A DNA stretch of 51,983 nucleotides, from the NCBI GenBank assembly GCA_002347485.1, contig DDXM01000011.1:26034-78016 (forward strand), read 5' to 3'. A program made the translations under genes and the position numbers. The DNA is from Anaerolineaceae bacterium UBA2260 (GTDB taxonomy: Bacteria; Chloroflexota; Anaerolineae; Anaerolineales; Anaerolineaceae). The first letter of the stretch is position 1; each line of letters opens with the position of its first letter. This document shows, one piece after another, positions 23,946 through 31,987 of the stretch. The notes under the pieces are model-generated. The model was not told where the DNA came from. It worked only from the letters and a program-made list of their open reading frames with translations, and did no database searches.

Positions 23946-24974
23946 ATGACCATCACGATCAAGGATATCGCCCGGAAAGCCGGGGTTTCTCACGCCACCG
24001 TTTCGCGCGCGTTGAACAACAACCCTTGCATACCTGAGAAAACCGCCGTTCTCATCCGCGAGATCGCAGCGGAGTTGGGCTACCTGCCCAGCGCAGCTGC
24101 CAGGGGATTAAAGACCCGTCACTCGCAAGCTCTGGGTGTCCTGGTTAATCGCATTGACAACCCCTATTTCGGCGAGATCCTGCAGGGCATCGAAGAAACC
24201 GTGAAAGATGCCGGTTATGGTATTTTCGTCGCCTCCTCTTTCATGGATCGCACCCAGGAAAGGAATATCCTCCAGGCGTTCGGTGAGCACCGGGTTGACG
24301 GGGTAATTATCGGTTCAGTTCCGGTCAACCACGAGAGTTTCAAACTCCTCGATTCGTACGGAATCCCAGTCGTGGTGATCAACAATCAGTCCATACGCAA
24401 CCACAAGTACACCATCACGCATGATGACGTTTATGGCGCCCGGCAGGTCGCGCGCCACCTGATCGAACTCGGACATCGCCGCATCGCTTACCTGGGAAAC
24501 GTGAGCGCTCCGCGTATCAACCGCAACCGCCTGCGCGGGCTCCGCGAAGAGTTGAAAAACACCGGGGTCGAGATGGACCCAGAGGATGTGACCGGGCAAC
24601 CGGGCGGTGAGATCGAGAACGGTATCGCTGGCATGCGTGACCTCCTGCAACGACACCGAAAGATCAGTGCGGTTTTTTGCTTCAATGACCTCCTGGCTAT
24701 CGGCGCGCTGCGGGTATTAAGTGAAAATGGCATACGTGTACCCGAGGAAATTTCGGTTGTTGGATTTGATAATATCCAGTATTCCGCCTACACCTCACCC
24801 ACCCTGACGACCTTCGATCAACCCAAACGCTTGATCGGCGCGGAAGCTGCCCGGATGCTGATGGAGTTAATCAGCGCTCCCCCTTCAGAGGATAGGAAAA
24901 ACCTGCCTTTTACCAAAAGCATGCGCGGTGAATTGCTGGTTCGCCAATCCACCGCCAGAGCAAGAAAGGAGTAG
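23946..24974 (+). CDS. LacI-family repressor of inositol cluster
   Basis: A 342-residue LacI/GalR regulator. The HTH and hinge are clear (TIKDIARKAGVSHATVSRAL, residues 4-24; YLPSAAARGLKT hinge region), followed by the periplasmic-binding-like sensor (ALGVLVNRIDNPYF, GVIIGSVPVN, HDDVYGARQVARHLIELGHRRIAYLG, VFCFNDLLAIGALRVL, VVGFDNI). It probably represses the iol genes until an inositol-derived ligand binds. RBS GAGGT precedes the ATG. iolB starts two bases after its stop, so the regulator is inside the operon it likely controls. Confidence 0.93.
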   Translation: MTITIKDIARKAGVSHATVSRALNNNPCIPEKTAVLIREIAAELGYLPSAAARGLKTRHSQALGVLVNRIDNPYFGEILQGIEETVKDAGYGIFVASSFMDRTQERNILQAFGEHRVDGVIIGSVPVNHESFKLLDSYGIPVVVINNQSIRNHKYTITHDDVYGARQVARHLIELGHRRIAYLGNVSAPRINRNRLRGLREELKNTGVEMDPEDVTGQPGGEIENGIAGMRDLLQRHRKISAVFCFNDLLAIGALRVLSENGIRVPEEISVVGFDNIQYSAYTSPTLTTFDQPKRLIGAEAARMLMELISAPPSEDRKNLPFTKSMRGELLVRQSTARARKE

Positions 24975-24976
24975 CC

Positions 24977-25873
24977 TTGAGCTCAAACGAATCACGTTTA
25001 TTAGTCAAACCTGACCTTACCCGCCGCGAGTATATCACGGTCACACCTGAAAGCGCCGGCTGGGAACATTTATCATTCACCGCTGTGCGACTCAGCAAAG
25101 GCGAAGTTTGGCAGTTCGACACGGGTGAGAATGAACTTGCGCTTACCATTCTGGGCGGTACGCTGGATGTCGTCTCGAACCAGGGTGAATGGAAAGCCAT
25201 CGGCAGCCGTGTGGATGTCTTTCACGGCATGCCTACCGTACTCTACCTTTCGCGGCATACCCGCTTCACAGTCACCGCTGCATATGGCGAGGCAGACTTC
25301 GCCTGCGGTTGGGCGGCTGCCACGCGCGATTTTCCGGCCCGTCTGATCCGCCCGGAGGATGTGAGTGTGGAACTGCGCGGCGGAGACAATTCCTCGCGCC
25401 AAATCAACCAGATGATCCTGCCGGGCTTCCCCTGCGAACGCCTGGTGGTGGTGGAGGTGTATACCCCATCCGGCAACTGGAGCTCTTACCCGCCGCACAA
25501 GCATGATGTGCGCCGGGTGGACGCTAACGGTAATGTACTTGAGGCTGATCTGGAGGAAGTGTATTTCTACAAGATTGATAAACCTGAAGGTTTCGCCTAC
25601 CAGCGCTGTTACACCGACGATGGCAGGATTGATGAGCTGGTGCGGATGCAAAATGACCACTTGATGCTTTCACCGGAAGGCTATCACCCGGTCGTCGCCG
25701 CGCCGGGGTACAACGTTTATTACCTGAACTACCTCGCCGGCAGCGACCAATCGCTGGCCAGCACTGATGACCCGCGCTACGCGTGGGTGAAGAGCACCTG
25801 GAAGTCGATGGATTCGCGCTTACCATTCGTAAATCTAACGATGAACAAAAGTCAAGGAGTTAATGATGAATGA
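24977..25873 (+). CDS. iolB: 5-deoxy-glucuronate isomerase
   Basis: A 298-residue IolB, somewhat longer than the usual 270. It isomerises 5-deoxy-D-glucuronate to 2-deoxy-5-keto-D-gluconate. Family marks include SFTAVRLSKGEVW, WSSYPPHKHD (cupin metal ligands), LEEVYFYKI, QRCYTDDGRIDE and VVAAPGYNVYYLNYLAG. The start is TTG, with GGAG five nt upstream inside the end of the repressor gene. It overlaps the next gene by 8-11 bp, showing tight coupling. Confidence 0.94.
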   Translation: MSSNESRLLVKPDLTRREYITVTPESAGWEHLSFTAVRLSKGEVWQFDTGENELALTILGGTLDVVSNQGEWKAIGSRVDVFHGMPTVLYLSRHTRFTVTAAYGEADFACGWAAATRDFPARLIRPEDVSVELRGGDNSSRQINQMILPGFPCERLVVVEVYTPSGNWSSYPPHKHDVRRVDANGNVLEADLEEVYFYKIDKPEGFAYQRCYTDDGRIDELVRMQNDHLMLSPEGYHPVVAAPGYNVYYLNYLAGSDQSLASTDDPRYAWVKSTWKSMDSRLPFVNLTMNKSQGVNDE

Positions 25874-26948
25874 ATACAAGAGCAAATTACATGAAACCGT
25901 CCTGACCTCCCCTACAGACTACTGGAACGATTCCTGTTCGATCGAAGAATTAACGTACGCGATCGAGAACGGCGCGGTCGGAGCAACCACCAACCCGACC
26001 ATCGTTTTGGGCGTACTGAAAAAGGAAATGCACCTGTGGGATGATCGCATTCACCAGATCATCGATGAGAATCCCACCTGGTCAGAGGTGGAGATCACTT
26101 GGAAACTGATCGAGGAAATGGCAGTGCGCGGCGCGGGTTTATTAAAACCCGCGTTCGACCGCTACAAGGGAAAGAAAGGCCGCCTGTCCATCCAGACCAA
26201 CCCCCAGCTTTACCGCAACGCCAAAGGCATCACCGATCATGCCATTCACTTTAACACCCTCGCGCCGAATATGCAGGTGAAAGCTCCGGTTACCAGCGCC
26301 GGTGTGGCGGCGATCGAAGAAGCGACTTATCACGGCGTGTCCATCAACGCCACTGTCTGCTTCACCGTGCCCCAAGCCATCGCCGTTGCTGAAGCCATGG
26401 AACGCGGACTCAACCGCCGTGCAGCCGAGGGCAAGCCAATCGAGGAAATGGCACCGGTTTGCACGATCATGATCGGCCGCACCGATGACTGGATGAAAGT
26501 GTGCGCAAAAAAAGACGGGGTCGACATTGACCCCGCTTACCTGAATTGGGCGGGGATCGCCTGCCTCAAACGTGCTTACGGCATCTACCAGGAACGCGGC
26601 TACCGCGCCAGGTTGCTCGGCGCGGCTTACCGGCACCTGGGTCACTGGTCAGAACTCATCGGCGGCGATATCATCCTCACCATCCCCTACGAGTGGCAGT
26701 TGAAGATCAATGCCAGCGACATCGAAGTCAAACCGCGCATGGCTGACCCGGTCGACCCGAAGATCATCAACGGGATGCTGGCGAAAATTCCGGATTTCCG
26801 CAAAGCCTACGAACCGAATGGGATGCGCGTGGAGGAATTTGATACCTACGGGGCGACTGTTAGAACGCTGCGCGGCTTCATTGGCTCCTATCACGACCTG
26901 CAGTCCGTGGTACGCGATTTTATGATCCCCAACCCGGATGTTGAATAA
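25866..26948 (+). CDS. Transaldolase-family protein in inositol cluster
   Basis: A 360-residue class I aldolase of the transaldolase fold. The Schiff-base lysine is K139 (MQVKAPVTSAGVAAIEEA, then NATVCFTVPQAIAVAEA); TTNPTI (41-46) and D22 correspond to the conserved Asn-Pro and catalytic Asp. It is longer than the 215-residue FSA/TalC group. Standard iol operons have IolC kinase and IolJ aldolase instead. Cleaving unphosphorylated 2-deoxy-5-keto-gluconate between C3 and C4 would give dihydroxyacetone and malonate semialdehyde, a reaction type known for FSA-like enzymes. That role is inference. ATG 25866 is preferred over 25863 for RBS spacing. Confidence 0.88.
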   Translation: MNEYKSKLHETVLTSPTDYWNDSCSIEELTYAIENGAVGATTNPTIVLGVLKKEMHLWDDRIHQIIDENPTWSEVEITWKLIEEMAVRGAGLLKPAFDRYKGKKGRLSIQTNPQLYRNAKGITDHAIHFNTLAPNMQVKAPVTSAGVAAIEEATYHGVSINATVCFTVPQAIAVAEAMERGLNRRAAEGKPIEEMAPVCTIMIGRTDDWMKVCAKKDGVDIDPAYLNWAGIACLKRAYGIYQERGYRARLLGAAYRHLGHWSELIGGDIILTIPYEWQLKINASDIEVKPRMADPVDPKIINGMLAKIPDFRKAYEPNGMRVEEFDTYGATVRTLRGFIGSYHDLQSVVRDFMIPNPDVE

Positions 26949-26979
26949 TGCGGTTATCGCTGCAATCGGAGAATGACCT

Positions 26980-28845
26980 ATGACAGCAACCATACGATTA
27001 ACCACGGCGCAGGCGTTGATCAGCTTCCTCAAGAACCAGTACGTCGAACGCGACGGCGTTGAGACTCCCTTTTTCGCGGGGATCCTGGGTATCTTCGGAC
27101 ATGGCAACGTTGCAGGTATCGGGCAGGCGCTGCAGGAAAACCCGGACTTTAAGTACATCATGGTGCGCAACGAACAATCGGCGGTGCACATCGCCAGCGG
27201 TTACGCAAAAATGAAAAACCGCCTGCAGACCTTTGCCTGTACCTCGTCCATTGGCCCCGGCGCCACAAACATGGTGACGGGCGCCGCGCTCGCCACCATC
27301 AACCGCCTGCCGGTGCTCCTGCTGCCGGGTGACATTTTTGCCCGCCGCAATGTCGCGCCTGTGTTGCAGCAACTGGAATCCCCCAACACGCAGGATATCA
27401 GCGTGAACGACTGCTTCAAACCGGTTTCGCGCTATTGGGATCGCATCAGCCGCCCCGACCAATTGATCACAGCGCTGCCTGAGGTGATGCGCGTGCTTAC
27501 CTCCCCCGCGGATACGGGCGCGGTCACGCTTTCCATGCCACAGGACGTGCAGGCGGAAGCTTTTGACTACCCCATTGAACTGTTCCGCAAACGGGTATGG
27601 CATATCGCCCGCCCGCTGGCTGACCGCGACCTGCTCGCGAAAGCGATCGAGTGGATCAAATCGTCCAAACGACCGCTCATTGTGGCGGGCGGTGGCGTGT
27701 TGTTCAGCGATGCCTGCTTAGCGTTGGATCTGTTCACCCGCCAGACGGGCATCCCGGTGGGCGAAACCCAGGCTGGAAAAGGCGCACTGCCCTACGATCA
27801 CCCGCAGTGCCTGGGCGCGATCGGCGCCACCGGTACGCTGGCAGCCAACCGTGTCGCGCGCGGCGCCGACCTGGTGATCGGCATCGGTACGCGTTACTCT
27901 GACTTCACCACGGCATCCAAGACCGCTTTCCAGAATCCCGATGTAAAGTTCATCAATATCAACCTGTTCGAGATGGACGCGTTCAAGCACTCCGGCCTGG
28001 GGCTGGTGGCGGATGCCCGCGCCACGCTGGAGGAACTGGTCCAGTTGGTGAGAGATTGCCAGGTGAACGATGCCTACGCCGCAGAGATCGCCACGCTCAA
28101 GCAACAGTGGGAAGCGGAGACTGACCGCCTTTACCACCTCGACCATCAACCGCTGCCCGGGCAAAGCGAGGTCATCGGCGCCATCTGGGAGACGATCGGT
28201 GAGCGCGATGTGATCATGTCAGCCGCGGGCAGCCAGCCGGGCGACCTGCACAAACTCTGGCGCGCCAGGACTCCAAACTCATACCACATGGAATACGGCT
28301 ACTCTTGCATGGGGTACGAGATCCCCGCCTCGCTAGGGGTGAAAATGGCAGACCCATCGCGGGAGGTTTACGTGTGGGTGGGTGACGGTACTTACCTGAT
28401 GAACCCCACTGAGATCCTCACCGCTGTGCAGGAGGGAATCAAGGTAACGATCATCGTTGTCGACAATTCAGGGTTCGGCTCGATCGGTGGACTGAGCGCG
28501 TCTCTCGGCAGTGAGGGTTTCGGAACACGCTTCCGTCGGCGCGACCCCCAGACCGGCCAGCTCAACGGCGCGCAATTGCAGGTGGACTTCGCCGCCAACG
28601 CCGCCAGCTTAGGCGCTGAGGTTTTCACCCCCGGCTCGATCGCGGATTTCAAGCAAGTGCTAAGAAAGACGAAAGAACTGGATCACACCTCGGTCATCGT
28701 GATCAAGACGGACCGCGAGGTGAGGGTTCCTGGATATGAATCCTGGTGGGATGTAGCAGTGGCGCAAGTTTCAAAGATGCCGTCCGTACAGAAAGCCCGC
28801 GAAGAATACGAAAAACACCGTAAAAATGAAAAATTTTTCCTGTAA
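26980..28845 (+). CDS. iolD: 3D-trihydroxycyclohexane-1,2-dione hydrolase
   Basis: A 621-residue thiamine-diphosphate enzyme that opens the ring of 3D-(3,5/4)-trihydroxycyclohexane-1,2-dione to 5-deoxy-glucuronate. The three acetolactate-synthase-like domains are present. IolD-specific text includes GILGIFGHGNVAGIGQAL near the N-terminus and CTSSIGPGATNMVTGAA. The ThDP motif is GDGTYLMNPTEI to VVDN. Length is close to B. subtilis IolD (637). RBS GGAG lies 8 nt before the ATG. Confidence 0.96.
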   Translation: MTATIRLTTAQALISFLKNQYVERDGVETPFFAGILGIFGHGNVAGIGQALQENPDFKYIMVRNEQSAVHIASGYAKMKNRLQTFACTSSIGPGATNMVTGAALATINRLPVLLLPGDIFARRNVAPVLQQLESPNTQDISVNDCFKPVSRYWDRISRPDQLITALPEVMRVLTSPADTGAVTLSMPQDVQAEAFDYPIELFRKRVWHIARPLADRDLLAKAIEWIKSSKRPLIVAGGGVLFSDACLALDLFTRQTGIPVGETQAGKGALPYDHPQCLGAIGATGTLAANRVARGADLVIGIGTRYSDFTTASKTAFQNPDVKFININLFEMDAFKHSGLGLVADARATLEELVQLVRDCQVNDAYAAEIATLKQQWEAETDRLYHLDHQPLPGQSEVIGAIWETIGERDVIMSAAGSQPGDLHKLWRARTPNSYHMEYGYSCMGYEIPASLGVKMADPSREVYVWVGDGTYLMNPTEILTAVQEGIKVTIIVVDNSGFGSIGGLSASLGSEGFGTRFRRRDPQTGQLNGAQLQVDFAANAASLGAEVFTPGSIADFKQVLRKTKELDHTSVIVIKTDREVRVPGYESWWDVAVAQVSKMPSVQKAREEYEKHRKNEKFFL

Positions 28846-28873
28846 GTCATCTTAATAAAGTAGAGGCGAATTT

Positions 28874-29887
28874 ATGGGCATCAAAATTGGATTGATCGGC
28901 GCCGGCAGGATGGGAAAAGTGTATGCCAGCACACTGGCTTTCTCTATATCAGAAGCTGACCTGGTGGCACTAGCAGACCCCAGCCTGGAACCCCTCGACG
29001 AGGTGGCTTCCCGCTACCACATCGCGCAAAGATTCCATGATTATCATGAACTACTAGCCCAAAAGGACATCGAAGCCGTGGTCATCGCTTCACCCACCGG
29101 CACTCACGCTGAAATGGTGATCGCCGCGGCGCAGGCTGGTAAGCAGATCTTCTGCGAAAAACCGCTTTCACAGGACCTGAAGGCCTGCGACAACGCCATC
29201 GCCGCGGTGAAGCAAGCCGGGGTAAAGCTGCAGATGGGTTTTATGCGGCGTTTCGATCCACCTTACGCCGCCGCCAAGCAGAAAATACTGGAGGGCGTCA
29301 TTGGAACACCAGTGATGTTCAAGGCCACCAGCCGTGATCCGCGGCGCACCAGCCTGGAATTCGCCCGGCGCGAGAACAGCGGCGGGATGATCATGGATAT
29401 GGGCGTGCATGATTTCGACCTGGCGCGCTGGCTCATGGGCTCAGAAGTCAGGCGTGTGCAGAGCGAAGGCGCCTGCCTGGCCTTCTCAGAGCTAAAGGAG
29501 GTCGGGGATATTGACAACGCGGTGATCAATTTGCGCTTCACCAACGACGCAGTGGGCAATATCGATATCAGCCGCAACGCGGTGTATGGCTACGACATCC
29601 GCACCGAAGTGATGGGCACCGAGGGCAGCCTGTGGATCGGGTACCTGCAGCAAACTCCCACCCTGGTGCTTAACCGGGCTGGCGTAACGCATGACACCGT
29701 GCCGTATTTCATGGAGCGTTTTGCCATCGCCTATGCCGAACAGGTGCGGGTTTTCGTAAATCATATCCTTAACGACACAGAGCCACACGTGACCGGGGAG
29801 GATGCGCGCGCCGCCACAGCCATTGGCATCGCAGCTACTTTATCCCTCGATGAAGAACGCCCGGTGCTAATAAGTGAAATTGAATGA
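28874..29887 (+). CDS. iolG: Inositol 2-dehydrogenase, first copy
   Basis: A 337-residue Gfo/Idh/MocA oxidoreductase. The Rossmann motif is GLIGAGRMGKVYA, the catalytic lysine sits in FCEKPLS, and the Asp/His pair in DMGVHDFDLARWL. These match IolG, which oxidises myo-inositol to 2-keto-myo-inositol with NAD+. A related scyllo- or chiro-inositol preference cannot be told from sequence. RBS AGAGG precedes it. A second copy follows iolE, so the two may handle different inositol stereoisomers. Confidence 0.92.
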   Translation: MGIKIGLIGAGRMGKVYASTLAFSISEADLVALADPSLEPLDEVASRYHIAQRFHDYHELLAQKDIEAVVIASPTGTHAEMVIAAAQAGKQIFCEKPLSQDLKACDNAIAAVKQAGVKLQMGFMRRFDPPYAAAKQKILEGVIGTPVMFKATSRDPRRTSLEFARRENSGGMIMDMGVHDFDLARWLMGSEVRRVQSEGACLAFSELKEVGDIDNAVINLRFTNDAVGNIDISRNAVYGYDIRTEVMGTEGSLWIGYLQQTPTLVLNRAGVTHDTVPYFMERFAIAYAEQVRVFVNHILNDTEPHVTGEDARAATAIGIAATLSLDEERPVLISEIE

Positions 29888-29921
29888 ATTTATTTAGACA
29901 CCAATAACCAATGGAGGATTT

Positions 29922-30824
29922 ATGATCAAAATTGCCAACGCGCCGTGTTCCTGGGGAGCCCTCGAGTTTGACCTTGAAGGCAAAGCCGCGGGATACTCGC
30001 TGGTGCTCGATGAAATGCAAAAAACAGGTTACGCCGGTACCGAATTGGGAGATTGGGGGTTCATGCCCACCGACCCTGTTGTATTGAAAGAAGAATTACA
30101 CAAAAGGGAGCTGACCCTGGTAGGCGCGTTTGTACCGGTCGCGCTCAGGGACAGGAGTACCCACGCTTCAGGGATCGCCGCCGCGCTCAAAGTGGCGCGC
30201 CTGCTGGCGGCTGTTGAAGGCGCAAACCCCTTCATCGTGCTGGCGGATGACAACGGCAAGGTACCGCAGCGCATGCAGAACGCCGGCCGGGTTAAGCCCG
30301 AAATGGGTTTGAGCGATGCAGAATGGGAAGCGTTTGCTGAAGGCGCAAATCAGATCGCCAAAGCCGTGAAGGAAGAGACAGGACTGCGGCTGGTTTTTCA
30401 CCACCACTGCGCCGGTTACGTCGAAACCCCGCAAGAAGTGAATAAATTGTTCGCCCTCACGGATCCTTCCCTTGTCGGTTTATGCCTCGACACAGGGCAC
30501 TGCCAGTTCGCCGGGGGTGATCCTTTGGTGCTCCTCAAAAAGAACGCCGGACGCGTGTGGCATATACATTTTAAGGATTGCCAGCCCGAAGTGGCGGAAC
30601 GATCGCGCCGCGAAGGCTGGGACTATTTCAAATCTGTCTCTGAAGGTGTGTTCTGCGAACTGGGGAAAGGCGCGGTGGACTTCCAGGCGATCAAAGACGA
30701 GCTGGAAAAGCAGGGCTTTACGGGTTGGATCGTCGTCGAGCAGGACGTTCTGCCGGGAATGGGCAGCCCTTATGAATCAGCGCTGCGCAACCGTGAATAT
30801 CTTAAATCCATTGGATTCGAATAA
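29922..30824 (+). CDS. iolE: Inosose dehydratase
   Basis: A 300-residue TIM-barrel protein of the xylose isomerase-like family. It dehydrates 2-keto-myo-inositol to trihydroxycyclohexane-1,2-dione. The hallmark start is IANAPCSWGALEF, with GYAGTELGDWGFMP, FHHHCAGYVETP (metal site region), LCLDTGHCQFAGGDP, HIHFKDCQPE and WIVVEQDV. Length and motif order equal characterised IolE proteins. A strong RBS (GGAGG) precedes the ATG; the second iolG begins 9 bp after the stop. Confidence 0.96.
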   Translation: MIKIANAPCSWGALEFDLEGKAAGYSLVLDEMQKTGYAGTELGDWGFMPTDPVVLKEELHKRELTLVGAFVPVALRDRSTHASGIAAALKVARLLAAVEGANPFIVLADDNGKVPQRMQNAGRVKPEMGLSDAEWEAFAEGANQIAKAVKEETGLRLVFHHHCAGYVETPQEVNKLFALTDPSLVGLCLDTGHCQFAGGDPLVLLKKNAGRVWHIHFKDCQPEVAERSRREGWDYFKSVSEGVFCELGKGAVDFQAIKDELEKQGFTGWIVVEQDVLPGMGSPYESALRNREYLKSIGFE

Positions 30825-30833
30825 GAGGTAAAA

Positions 30834-31856
30834 ATGAGCGAAAAGAAAGTCATCAAAGTTGGTGTGATCGGCGCGGGCAGGATCGGTAAAATCCACGCCG
30901 AAAGTCTTGCCACCCGCGTGCCCGGCGCGGTGGTGGCTGCCATCGCAGATGTGAACCTGGCCGCGGCGCAGGACCTGGCAGATAAACTTCACATCCCGCG
31001 CGTTTATGCCGATTATCGCGAGATCATGCAAGACCCATCGATCGATGCGGTGGCGATCTGTTCTTCAACCAATACCCACGCGGACCTGATAATTGAAGCT
31101 GCCGCTGCTGGTAAACATATTTTCTGTGAAAAACCGGTTGACCACAGCCTGGTGAAGATCGACAAAGCAATTGAAGCAGTGAAAAAGGCCGGCGTGAAAT
31201 GCCAGATCGGTTTTAACCGCCGTTTCGATTCGAACTTTAAAAAACTGCGCGACCTGGTCAAGGAGGGCAAGATCGGTGACCTGCACATCCTGCGCATCAC
31301 CAGCCGTGACCCTGCGCCCCCGCCTGCTGAGTATATCAAGTCCTCCGGCGGTATGTTCCTGGATATGACCATCCACGACTTTGACATGGCGCGCTACCTG
31401 GCGGGTAGTGAAGTTGAGGAAGTATACGCTATCGGCGGTGTGATGGTAGACCCCGCCATCGGCGCAGCCGGGGATATCGATACAGCAGTCATCACCCTCA
31501 AGTTCACCAACGGCGCCATCGGTACCATCGATAACAGCCGTCAAGCCGCATATGGTTACGACCAGCGCGCTGAAGTATTTGGCTCCGGAGGTATGGCAGC
31601 CACCGCCAACAACACCCCTAATACCTGCGTGTACAGCAACGCTGATGGTGTCCATTCTGAAAAGCCTCTGTACTTTTTCCTGGAGCGCTACATGGATTCG
31701 TTCGTGGCTGAGATGCGCGAGTTTATCACCGCGATTCGGGAGGATACAGTCAACCCCGTGACCGTGGAGGATGGGAGAAAACCGGTCGTAATTGCCATGG
31801 CGGCGAAAAGATCGATGGAAGAAAATCGACCGGTGAAGTTGAGTGAGATTAAGTAA
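30834..31856 (+). CDS. iolG: Inositol 2-dehydrogenase, second copy
   Basis: A 340-residue paralogue of the first dehydrogenase: GVIGAGRIGKIHAESL, FCEKPVDHSL, and DMTIHDFDMARYL with the catalytic Asp/His pair. It is nearer to typical B. subtilis-like IolG in the GRIGKIH start and in QIGFNRRFD. It ends the enzyme part of the cluster and is followed by a clear terminator. Confidence 0.93.
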   Translation: MSEKKVIKVGVIGAGRIGKIHAESLATRVPGAVVAAIADVNLAAAQDLADKLHIPRVYADYREIMQDPSIDAVAICSSTNTHADLIIEAAAAGKHIFCEKPVDHSLVKIDKAIEAVKKAGVKCQIGFNRRFDSNFKKLRDLVKEGKIGDLHILRITSRDPAPPPAEYIKSSGGMFLDMTIHDFDMARYLAGSEVEEVYAIGGVMVDPAIGAAGDIDTAVITLKFTNGAIGTIDNSRQAAYGYDQRAEVFGSGGMAATANNTPNTCVYSNADGVHSEKPLYFFLERYMDSFVAEMREFITAIREDTVNPVTVEDGRKPVVIAMAAKRSMEENRPVKLSEIK

Positions 31857-31895
31857 TTAATTTCAATCCGAGTAAAGATGTAGTGTAAGAAGAAG

Positions 31896-31919
31896 ATCCG
31901 GGCTTAAACCCGGATTTTT
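31896..31919 (+). terminator. Terminator after iol enzyme genes
   Basis: A perfect 7-bp GC-rich stem (ATCCGGG with CCCGGAT), a 6-nt loop and a T run (31915-31919), 40 bp after the second iolG stop. It separates the enzyme operon from the transporter gene, which has its own operator. Confidence 0.88.
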
Positions 31920-31933
31920 CATTCAACAAAAGT

Positions 31934-31947
31934 TAACACGTGTAAAA
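31934..31947 (+). promoter_or_regulatory. LacI-type operator before inositol transporter
   Basis: TTAACACGTGTAAA is a near-palindrome around ACACGTGT (31936-31943), sharing its 8-bp core with the operator before the LacI gene. It lies 41 bp before the transporter ATG, in the expected promoter region, although -35/-10 boxes are not obvious. Confidence 0.7.
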
Positions 31948-31987
31948 TTACTCCATTCCATCTCATGTTAAAGCGAGGGAAAGATCC

